Assembly (NCBI GenBank): GCA_025935475.1
Contig: JAICVE010000108.1
Location: 1-8,383 of the forward strand
Length of the DNA stretch: 8,383 nucleotides
Direction of reading: 5' to 3'
Origin: Nitrospira sp.
GTDB taxonomy: Bacteria; Nitrospirota; Nitrospiria; Nitrospirales; Nitrospiraceae
Shown here: positions 1 through 5,586 of the stretch, in pieces
Numbering within the stretch: the first letter of the stretch is position 1
How the letters are laid out: the number at the start of each line of letters is the position of its first letter
The notes under the pieces: generated by a model
What the model saw: the letters and a program-made list of their open reading frames with translations, nothing else
Databases searched by the model: none
Told to the model about the DNA's origin: nothing
Made by a program: the position numbers and the translations under genes

Positions 1-2
1 GA

Positions 3-35
3 AAGCCTGACCCGTTTTTGTTCAAAAAGTATTGA
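3..35 (+). CDS. Possible C-terminal tail of an upstream gene (partial)
   Basis: Reading from base 3, ten codons (KPDPFLFKKY) run from the window edge to a TGA at 33-35. The only support is position: a strong terminator-like hairpin starts 8 bases after this stop, as expected at the end of a gene. The fragment is far too short to name. Another frame (from base 1) is also open, to a TAG at 256-258, but it would run straight through the terminator hairpin, so I prefer this one. The product is unknown. Confidence 0.3.
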   Translation, partial: KPDPFLFKKY

Positions 36-38
36 ACA
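19..38. repeat. Perfect 7-bp dyad, TGTTCAA-N6-TTGAACA
   Basis: A 20-base imperfect palindrome has two exact 7-base inverted arms (19-25 and 32-38) around the spacer AAAGTA. The size and symmetry would suit a dimeric DNA-binding regulator, but the site lies over the probable end of the upstream gene, just before the terminator, and not at an obvious promoter. It may be chance in an AT-rich patch or an accessory stem of the transcript end. Confidence 0.25.
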
Positions 39-42
39 CGCA

Positions 43-82
43 GGGCTGGTCCTCTCGACAGGGGACTGGCCCTTTGCTTTTT
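43..82 (+). terminator. Candidate Rho-independent terminator
   Basis: The arms at 43-52 (GGGCTGGTCC) and 63-72 (GGACTGGCCC) pair over all 10 positions in RNA, with two central G-U pairs, around a 10-base loop. A T-rich tail, TTTGCTTTTT, follows at 73-82. This is the standard intrinsic terminator layout and would end transcription of the gene entering from the left edge. The GC interruption of the T tract and the two wobble pairs lower certainty slightly. Confidence 0.55.
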
Positions 83-408
83 GGGAGAATCTCAGTACCT
101 ATCCACCCGCCGACTTGCTGCGACTTCAGCGGCGACCCAATCTCAACATCCACGCCACGGACATGGCCACACTCTCGCCCTTCGAGTTTTCACGCTCGTT
201 GCCACACCAGTTTATCCGTATAGGTGGGAGGCGCTCACGCAGCCCATTCGGTACGTAGCCGGTTTGTCTTCCTGTTCTCTCCTGCATACAAACCTACACC
301 CGTATCCGGCACTAAGGATGAAACTTACGGCTTATGACAGGCATGGACATTGCTTTTTGAAACGTCTCTTATCCCGTTCCTTGTCTATTAAACCTCGGAG
401 ATTCATCA
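83..408. other. Intergenic stretch without a convincing gene
   Basis: About 325 bases lie between the terminator and the Sel1 lipoprotein gene. Short open frames here have no recognisable protein features; their translations are rich in Pro, Ser, Arg and His, as expected of chance frames. I looked for a sigma70 promoter and found only weak pieces: TTGAAA at 357-362 is 23 bases from TATTAA at 386-391, which is too far. A clear ribosome binding site, GGAG, sits at 397-400, eight bases before the ATG at 409. The promoter of the Sel1 gene probably lies here but I cannot place it. Confidence 0.5.
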
Positions 409-1035
409 ATGAACGGTCGCCAGCCGATTGCATGCCGATACGGTGTTCTTCTGTTTCTGTCCCTTTTCTGTCTCACAATGAGTGCGTGTGCACGCGGTAC
501 GTCTGTGATGGAGGCTTCGAATGATGAGCTTGCTCGATTCGAAGAATCAACGAAGGAACTCCGCAAATTGGCTCAGGGGGGAGATCCATCGGCGCAAAAC
601 GAACTCGGCCTGCTGTACTACGAAGGCAGAGGGGTTCCTCAGAATCATAGAAAAGCGAAAGAGTGGTTTGATAAGGCCGTGGAGCAGGGCCATACGGGGG
701 CCCAAGTCAATCTGGGTACGTTGTATCTCAGAGGTGAGGGTGCTCCGCAGAGCAGCCAAATGGCGTTGTTTTGGTTCAGTCGGGCGGCAGGACAAGAAGA
801 TGCTCTGGCTTTTGCGAAACTTGGGTTGATGTATTCGCAGGGACGAGGAGTGCTTCAGGACTTCATTCAGGCCCACATGTGGTACAACCTGTCAGCAGCC
901 CACGGAGAAGGAAGGTCAGCAGAGGCGCGAGACGCCCTCGCGAGACAGATGACGCCAGCCCAGATCGCCGAAGCGCAGCGGCTTGCACGTGAGTGGAGGC
1001 CAAGGGAAGAAAAGTCACGAAAGACTGCCTATTAA
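409..1035 (+). CDS. Sel1-repeat (TPR-like) lipoprotein
   Basis: This is a 208-residue protein. Residues 1-26 form a signal peptide with a hydrophobic core (VLLFLSLFCLTM) ending in MSAC. Cys27 is the probable lipidation site, although Met at -3 makes the lipobox slightly unusual. Three Sel1-type alpha-hairpin repeats follow at about 57-95, 96-131 and 132-168, with the hallmark pattern A..LG.LY..G.GV.Q....A..W...AA..G. The tail is charged and basic. Sel1 proteins are solenoid scaffolds for protein-protein contacts, often at the cell envelope; no enzyme activity is expected. The ATG at 409 is chosen because GGAG lies 8 bases upstream and the signal peptide starts there. The gene stands alone, flanked by a terminator on the left and a promoter on the right. 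The partner and exact role cannot be deduced. The fold is confident and the lipoprotein call is good. Confidence 0.85.
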   Translation: MNGRQPIACRYGVLLFLSLFCLTMSACARGTSVMEASNDELARFEESTKELRKLAQGGDPSAQNELGLLYYEGRGVPQNHRKAKEWFDKAVEQGHTGAQVNLGTLYLRGEGAPQSSQMALFWFSRAAGQEDALAFAKLGLMYSQGRGVLQDFIQAHMWYNLSAAHGEGRSAEARDALARQMTPAQIAEAQRLAREWRPREEKSRKTAY

Positions 1036-1245
1036 CAGACGATTGATCGCTTTCTGCAGCGAGATCTTTCCGAACGCCCAGCCGCGTGCGTACACCTGAA
1101 TCTCTCTCAGCCATTTTGACCGAGTCCTCTCCATCTTTCCTGCCGAGTGCCCCGTGTCTGTACCTTCACGTTTCGACAGTGCAGTTGACAAGATGTCGCT
1201 CACAGTGGGAGCAGCCCTTCTCTGCCGCATCGCTTCATTCGTTCG

Positions 1246-1275
1246 TTGACGCCTCCTGCATCGGTTGTGTATAAC
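1246..1275 (+). promoter_or_regulatory. Sigma70-type promoter of the DHS/polyamine gene run
   Basis: The -35 box TTGACG (1246-1251) and the -10 box TATAAC (1270-1275) each match consensus at 5 of 6 bases, with an 18-base spacer. Transcription would start near 1282 and give a leader of about 40 bases before the ATG at 1322. This is the best promoter match I found in the window. It also settles the start of the next gene, because the in-frame TTG at 1265 lies inside the promoter. Confidence 0.6.
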
Positions 1276-1321
1276 GGAGGCGCTCTCGTTAGTTCTATTC
1301 TTCGCCACAGGTCGACTCACC

Positions 1322-2428
1322 ATGGGTGCACGCGAATTCCATGATGGCGCAAAAGACGGCTTCGAAGCCCTCGAACCGCTGAATCCGGAAGCCATCCAGT
1401 CGTTCGACGATCTCTTGATCGCCATGCGTAAGACGGCATTCGGAGGCCGCCGCCTCGGAGAGGCCTATGAAGTGCTGTGGGCCATGATCGAGGATAGGGA
1501 CTGTTCAGTCGTGATGACACTCTCCGGGGCGATGACGATCGCAAAAATGGGCAAGATCATCAGCTCGATGATCGACCATGGGATGGTGCAATGTGTGGTA
1601 TCGACTGGTGCATTGATTGCTCACGGCCTGAGCGAGTCCGTGGGAAAGACACATTACCGTGTGCCTCCCTCGGTGAGCGATGAAGAGCTCTTTAAGAAGG
1701 GGTACAACCGGGTCTACGACACGTTGGAGATGGAAGCGAATCTGAACTACGTCGAACATGTCGTAGGCCAAACCATGAAACGAATCGACCCCGATCAGCC
1801 GCTGTCCTCGGAACTGCTCACTCGCGAGTTGGGTCGTACCTTGGCCGAAGGATTCGACGGAGACGGCATCCTCAAGAGCGCCTATCTGAAAAAAGTCCCG
1901 GTCTACATTCCGGCCTTCACCGACTCCGAAATGGGCCTAGATGTCGGCACATGGGCCATGGGGCGGGTGGTGGATCAGGCCCGTGCCCAGACGAAAGGAG
2001 GCAGCGATCTTGATATCCTGCGAGCGATCAACAAATCGTATCCATCGTTTAATCCCTATCAGGATTTGAACAGTTACACGCAACATATTACGGCGGCGAA
2101 GCGGCTCGGTATCTTTACGATCGGCGGCGGAGTTCCGCGCAATTGGTCCCAACAGGTGGGGCCCTATATCGAAATCAGCAATATGCGGTTGGGGCTGAGC
2201 GTCAAGCCGCCGCGTTTCCAATACGGCGTGCGAATTTGCCCCGAGCCTGACTATTGGGGCGGCCTGAGCGGCTGTACCTATCAAGAAGGGGTGTCTTGGG
2301 GAAAATTCGTGCCGCCCGAGGAGGGAGGCCGTTTTGCCGAAGTTCTGAGCGATGCCACCGTGGTGTGGCCATTGCTCATGGCTGGACTGCTTGAGCGCAA
2401 GAAGGCCAAACATGCGGCTCGGACATGA
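1322..2428 (+). CDS. Deoxyhypusine synthase-like protein (probable polyamine aminobutyltransferase)
   Basis: This 368-residue protein has the length and full fold of the deoxyhypusine synthase (DHS) family, which uses NAD to transfer the aminobutyl group of spermidine, or of putrescine in homospermidine-synthase relatives. Visible family blocks are the nucleotide-side STGALIAHGL (94-103), PAFTD (197-201), IGGGVP (267-272) and EGVSWGK (322-328). Lys328 lines up with the lysine that forms the imine intermediate in human DHS (Lys329), and Trp326 and Glu322 are also kept. Other substrate residues differ: the human KHH after GGGVV is RNW here, and the Asp before the SWGK block (human Asp316) aligns with Leu. 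Bacteria lack eIF5A, so a small-molecule amine acceptor is likely; pdaD and speB downstream support a polyamine role. The start is the ATG at 1322, which has only a weak CAGG upstream; an in-frame TTG at 1265 lies within the promoter. The stop overlaps the next start (ATGA). Family is certain, substrate is inferred. Confidence 0.85.
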   Translation: MGAREFHDGAKDGFEALEPLNPEAIQSFDDLLIAMRKTAFGGRRLGEAYEVLWAMIEDRDCSVVMTLSGAMTIAKMGKIISSMIDHGMVQCVVSTGALIAHGLSESVGKTHYRVPPSVSDEELFKKGYNRVYDTLEMEANLNYVEHVVGQTMKRIDPDQPLSSELLTRELGRTLAEGFDGDGILKSAYLKKVPVYIPAFTDSEMGLDVGTWAMGRVVDQARAQTKGGSDLDILRAINKSYPSFNPYQDLNSYTQHITAAKRLGIFTIGGGVPRNWSQQVGPYIEISNMRLGLSVKPPRFQYGVRICPEPDYWGGLSGCTYQEGVSWGKFVPPEEGGRFAEVLSDATVVWPLLMAGLLERKKAKHAART

Positions 2429-3069
2429 AGAATGCACTCATGCGAATCGCCGAGCTGCTGCTGGGTTTTGTGCTCGTAGTTGCGGGGGCAGCCAATGTCG
2501 GCGCAGGTTCGGTCGCGGATGATGGGCGCGTCCAGGGCAAGGTCGATGCGCCGCTCACCTTGATCGAGTACTCGGATTTCACTTGTGGCTATTGCATGAA
2601 GTTTTTCAAGGAGACCTTGCCAAAGTTGCAGGCCACGTACATCGACACCGGCAAGATCAAGTTCGTCTATCGAGACTATCCGCGGGCAGATCGCGGTGTC
2701 GGAGTCGAAGCTGCGGTGGCGGCCCGTTGCGCAGGAGCCCAGGGACGTTATTGGGCCATGCATGATCGGTTGTTCGGTGAAGGCAGCCGGTTGGATTCGG
2801 GCTCATTCAAGAGTGTCGCGAAAGCCCTTGGGTTGGATCAAGGGGAGTTCGGAAAGTGCTTCGATGAACGGCGTCATCTGGAATCGATTTTCCAAGATCG
2901 GCGCGAGGCAAATCGTTGGGGATTTCATGGAACGCCGGGATTTATTTTGATGCAGACCGTCGGCGGGCCCACGGACCAGGTCCCGGCCGTCGCGATCCCG
3001 GGAGCATTCCCCTTTGAGGCCTTTGCCGAAGAAATCGACCGGATGTTATCCAAGGTGCCCGGTTCATGA
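2425..3069 (+). CDS. Secreted DsbA-family thiol-disulfide oxidoreductase
   Basis: This 214-residue protein has an N-terminal signal segment (hydrophobic residues about 9-27, ending near VGAGS), so it should act outside the cytoplasm. The mature part is a DsbA/DSBA-like thioredoxin fold: a first strand with LIEYSDFTCGYC, the redox pair Cys54-Gly-Tyr-Cys57, an inserted helical domain (about 90-160), and the cis-proline loop GTPGF with Pro171. Two further cysteines, Cys102 and Cys145, lie in the helical insert and could form a structural or second redox pair. The family oxidises or isomerises disulfides in exported proteins, or relays thiol redox for a partner. The start codon overlaps the stop of the DHS-like gene (ATGA), so translation is probably coupled; no good ribosome binding site is seen. 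Met6 is an alternative start that would keep the signal peptide. Why it sits in a polyamine gene run is not clear. Confidence 0.85.
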   Translation: MKNALMRIAELLLGFVLVVAGAANVGAGSVADDGRVQGKVDAPLTLIEYSDFTCGYCMKFFKETLPKLQATYIDTGKIKFVYRDYPRADRGVGVEAAVAARCAGAQGRYWAMHDRLFGEGSRLDSGSFKSVAKALGLDQGEFGKCFDERRHLESIFQDRREANRWGFHGTPGFILMQTVGGPTDQVPAVAIPGAFPFEAFAEEIDRMLSKVPGS

Positions 3070-3103
3070 CTCTCACACCATCTCATTGACGAAGGATTAC
3101 CGT

Positions 3104-3373
3104 ATGTCTGATATACAGTCGTTCTGGCCCGTCGCGCAGCGCGATGGTGAACCGCCGTTTTGGGTCTGCATGTCGTGCCTTTCGGAAGTGTTCTATCGCA
3201 AGGTTCCGATGCCCGATTGTCCGGGTTGTCACGGTGTGTCCACCTATGAAGCGTTCGCCATCGAGGCGATCACCGACTGGGGCACTGAAGATTTGGTCGC
3301 GAGGGCACGGGCTGCGGAACAGGCGGCGAACATGCAGCCCGCTTCCGCCTCTTCGGTCGAGACCACGCCGTAG
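3104..3373 (+). CDS. Small zinc-ribbon protein, function unknown
   Basis: This 89-residue protein has two CxxC knuckles, CMSC (Cys24, Cys27) and CPGC (Cys41, Cys44), separated by 13 residues, which is the classic four-cysteine zinc-ribbon layout. The N-terminus WPVAQRDGEPPFWVC is rich in aromatic residues, and the C-terminal third is an acidic helix followed by an Ala/Ser/Pro-rich tail. There is no signal peptide or membrane segment, so it should be cytoplasmic. I do not recognise the family; such ribbons bind nucleic acid or act as subunits or adaptors of enzymes. The ATG at 3104 is preferred over an in-frame start at 3014, which would overlap the DsbA gene by 56 bases; GAAGGA lies at a suitable distance upstream of 3104. 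The gene lies 34 bases after the DsbA gene and 21 bases before the aldehyde dehydrogenase, so it is almost certainly co-transcribed with them. Confidence 0.7.
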   Translation: MSDIQSFWPVAQRDGEPPFWVCMSCLSEVFYRKVPMPDCPGCHGVSTYEAFAIEAITDWGTEDLVARARAAEQAANMQPASASSVETTP

Positions 3374-3394
3374 GCCAATCGTCCAGCGCGGAGT

Positions 3395-4840
3395 GTGTTG
3401 TTGCAGGGACCACGTCCATTTCTCATCGGCGGCCAATGGCGCCAGGGGGACATCACTGTTCCCGTGCACGATCCCTTCACGGGAAAGGTCCTCGCCGAAG
3501 TCTCCCAGGCGAACGAGGCCGACGCCGAGGCGGCCATCCAGTCCACCGCCGAGGCAGCAACACCGATGGGCGCCTTGCCAGCGCATCGCCGCTATCATGT
3601 CCTCCAGCGCATCGCCGGTTCGTTGTATGACCGTCGCGAGGAGTTTGCCCGGCTGATGTCCGGTGAGGCTGGAAAGCCGATCTCCGATGCGCGTCGGGAA
3701 GTCTCGCGAGCCGTACAGACTTTCACGGTCGCCGCTGAAGAAGCCAAGCGGATCGGGGGTGACCTCATTCCTCTCGACTGGACGCCAGGGACAGATTCCC
3801 ATCTCGGTATCCTCCGCCGCTTTCCGATCGGCCCCATCCTGGGTATTACGCCATTCAACTTCCCTTTGAACCTCGTCGCCCACAAGGTCGCACCTGCGTT
3901 GGCCGCAGGGAACCCTATTCTGATCAAGCCGGCTCCGCAAACCCCGTTGACGGCCTTGTTGCTCGGAGAAGTAGCGTTGGAGGCTGGCGTACTTCCCGGC
4001 GGACTCAACGTGCTGCCGTGCGAGAACCAGATTGCGGAGCGATTGGTTGTCGACCCGCGCTTTAAGCTCTTGAGCTTTACGGGCAGCGCGGCGGTGGGGT
4101 GGCGGCTCAAGGAGAAGTGCGGCAAAAAGAAGGTCGTCCTCGAACTGGGAGGCAATGCCGGCGTCATCATTGAGCCGGATGCCGATCTGGAGTTCGCGGC
4201 CCAACGTTGTGCCACCGGTGGATTCGGCTATGCGGGACAAACGTGCATTTCCGTTCAACGGATTCTCGTCCACCATTCCATTGCCGACCTCTTTACCACG
4301 AAGCTGTTGCTCCAGGTGGCCCGGTTGAAAGGGGGCGATCCGAGCGACGAGGGTACGGTCGTGGGTCCGCTGATCGACCACAAGGCAGCCGATCGTGTCG
4401 CGCAGTGGATCGCAGAAGCGGTGGCCCAAGGCGCCCGCGTCCTGTTGGGTGGCAAGCGCATGGGGTCGGTAGTGGAAGCGACGGTGCTGTCAAACGTCAC
4501 ACCGGCCATGAAGGTATCCTGCCAGGAAGTGTTCGGGCCTGTGGTGACTGTGACGCCCTATCGTCGGCTCGACGAGGCCATTGACGCGTTGAACGCATCG
4601 GAGTACGGGCTGCAAGCCGGTGTCTTTACCCAGGACGTCAACAAGGTCTTTCACGCATTCCGTCACCTGGAAGTCGGAGCTGTTCTGGCCAACGAAATTC
4701 CGACGTTTCGCGCGGAGCACATGCCGTACGGGGGTGTGAAGGATTCGGGCCTTGGTCGCGAGGGCTTGAAGGCGGCGATTGAAGAGATGACCGAGCCTCG
4801 GGTCCTTGTGATGAATCTTCGGCCGCCTTCCGCGGGGTAG
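3395..4840 (+). CDS. NAD(P)-dependent aldehyde dehydrogenase family protein
   Basis: This full-length (about 481-residue) aldehyde dehydrogenase oxidises an aldehyde to its acid with NAD(P). Key positions are present: TPFNFPLN with Asn155 (oxyanion), IKPAPQTP with Lys178 (cofactor ribose/phosphate), FTGS at 228-231, LELGG with Glu250 (general base), GQTC with catalytic Cys284, and EVFGPV with Glu378 (cofactor ribose). The PFNFPLNLVAHKVAPA stretch and overall pattern resemble the lactaldehyde/succinate-semialdehyde-like branch, not betaine aldehyde dehydrogenases, but I cannot assign the substrate. The neighbouring polyamine genes make an aminoaldehyde possible. The start is non-ATG: GTG 3395, TTG 3398 and TTG 3401 are consecutive in-frame options. 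GGAG at 3390-3393 is too close to GTG 3395 and best spaced for TTG 3401, so the true product may be two residues shorter. The family assignment is very secure. Confidence 0.9.
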   Translation: MLLQGPRPFLIGGQWRQGDITVPVHDPFTGKVLAEVSQANEADAEAAIQSTAEAATPMGALPAHRRYHVLQRIAGSLYDRREEFARLMSGEAGKPISDARREVSRAVQTFTVAAEEAKRIGGDLIPLDWTPGTDSHLGILRRFPIGPILGITPFNFPLNLVAHKVAPALAAGNPILIKPAPQTPLTALLLGEVALEAGVLPGGLNVLPCENQIAERLVVDPRFKLLSFTGSAAVGWRLKEKCGKKKVVLELGGNAGVIIEPDADLEFAAQRCATGGFGYAGQTCISVQRILVHHSIADLFTTKLLLQVARLKGGDPSDEGTVVGPLIDHKAADRVAQWIAEAVAQGARVLLGGKRMGSVVEATVLSNVTPAMKVSCQEVFGPVVTVTPYRRLDEAIDALNASEYGLQAGVFTQDVNKVFHAFRHLEVGAVLANEIPTFRAEHMPYGGVKDSGLGREGLKAAIEEMTEPRVLVMNLRPPSAG

Positions 4841-4966
4841 GGGAAAAAACGTCGGGGATATTGCGATCCGCGGACATTCTTGATACAACAGCGACCCTGT
4901 GCCTGAAGAAACATCGCGTCAGGCTTGCCGTTTCATGCAGTCGGGCGAAGCAAGGGAGAAGAGACG
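4841..4966. other. Gap between the aldehyde dehydrogenase gene and pdaD
   Basis: This 126-base gap is the largest one inside the gene run. It holds no gene. It includes TTGATA (4880-4885), a possible -35 box, but no acceptable -10 box 16-18 bases later, and no hairpin followed by a T-tract. It may hold a second promoter for pdaD-speB-rluF that does not match sigma70 consensus, or simply be spacer. The strong ribosome binding site of pdaD lies at its right end. Confidence 0.4.
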
Positions 4967-5536
4967 ATGGTACCTACGCACATGTTTCTGACCAGGGGAG
5001 TCGGCGTCCACCGCGAAAAGCTGGCCTCGTTCGAACAAGCGCTGCGCAGCGCCGGTGTCGCCTACTGTAACCTCGTCAGCGTCTCGTCCATTCTCCCGCC
5101 CAACTGCAAAATCATTCCGCGCAAACGCGGCGAAAAATTGTTGAATCCGGGTGAAATCACGCATTGTGTCATGGCACGGTCGGAAACCAATGAGCGCAAT
5201 CGCCTGATTTCCGCGTCAATCGGGCTGGCGATCCCCACGGACCGCCGCACGTACGGGTATCTTTCGGAACACCACGCACACGGGGAAACCGACGAGGAGA
5301 CGGGCGAATACACCGAGGACTTGGCCGCGCAAATGCTTGCGACCACGTTGGGCGTCGAATTCGACCCGACTATCGCGTGGAAGGAACGTGAGCAGGTGTT
5401 CAAGATGGGCGGCAAGATCGTGCGTACCTTGAACATTACGCAGTCGGCCATTGGAAAACCGGGGCGATGGACCACCGTCGTCGCGCTGGCGGTGTTCATT
5501 CCTCTGGAAAATCTGCCGAAGCGGGCCCGCCGCTAA
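4967..5536 (+). CDS. pdaD: Pyruvoyl-dependent arginine decarboxylase
   Basis: This 189-residue proenzyme decarboxylates L-arginine to agmatine and CO2. The family cleaves itself at a Ser-Ser bond; the second serine becomes the pyruvoyl cofactor at the new N-terminus of the larger subunit. The signature NLVSVSSILPP is present, placing cleavage between Ser40 and Ser41. This gives a beta chain of 40 residues and an alpha chain of 149. Other family features are the N-terminal TRGVGVH, the middle block (I)PTDRRTYGYLSEHHAHGET, where Glu101 is a likely catalytic acid, and a length typical of archaeal and bacterial members. The ATG at 4967 is chosen because GGGAGA lies just upstream and TRGVG then sits near residue 9 as in the family; an in-frame start at 4925 has no such site. 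The gene lies 50 bases upstream of speB, whose enzyme uses its product. Assignment is very secure. Confidence 0.94.
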   Translation: MVPTHMFLTRGVGVHREKLASFEQALRSAGVAYCNLVSVSSILPPNCKIIPRKRGEKLLNPGEITHCVMARSETNERNRLISASIGLAIPTDRRTYGYLSEHHAHGETDEETGEYTEDLAAQMLATTLGVEFDPTIAWKEREQVFKMGGKIVRTLNITQSAIGKPGRWTTVVALAVFIPLENLPKRARR

Positions 5537-5586
5537 CCTGCCGGGGCAGAGCAGCGCACAAGCCCGCTCTTGCAGGCAGCGAGTAC

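Noticed and set aside
1..258. Frame open from base 1 to a TAG at 256-258
   Set aside because: It runs through the terminator-like hairpin and its T-tract, has no recognisable motif, and its composition looks like chance. It cannot be fully excluded because the 5' end is off the window.
81..524. 147-codon open frame overlapping the start of the Sel1 gene
   Set aside because: No ribosome binding site, no domain-like sequence, and it overlaps a well-supported lipoprotein signal peptide in another frame.
1045..1066. Hairpin after the Sel1 gene as a terminator
   Set aside because: Seven pairs with a 2-base bulge, low stability, and only three T residues after it.
1185..1190. Exact TTGACA as a -35 box
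   Set aside because: No -10-like hexamer occurs 16-18 bases downstream; TTGACG at 1246 with TATAAC is the better pair.
1265..1321. Upstream TTG start for the DHS-like gene, with GGAGG at 1276-1280 as a ribosome site
   Set aside because: The TTG lies inside the -35/-10 promoter region and precedes the likely transcript start. No in-frame start codon lies at a proper distance after the GGAGG.
3014..3103. Longer zinc-ribbon protein starting inside the DsbA gene, which would add two more cysteines
   Set aside because: It overlaps the DsbA coding end by 56 bases without a ribosome site, while the ATG at 3104 has GAAGGA upstream.
3083..4429. 448-codon open frame on the minus strand
   Set aside because: It is antisense to the zinc-ribbon and aldehyde dehydrogenase genes. 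The aldehyde dehydrogenase has every catalytic motif, while this translation is rich in Arg, Gly and Asp with no family pattern; it is a by-product of GC-rich codon use.
4925..4966. Earlier start for pdaD
   Set aside because: The ATG at 4967 has a strong GGGAGA site and gives the family-typical distance to TRGVG; the extension has no support.
5467..5586. N-terminal extension of agmatinase from the ATG at 5467
   Set aside because: It would overlap the end of pdaD in another frame and add 40 Arg/Gly/Ala-rich residues that do not resemble the family; the ATG at 5587 fits the family start.
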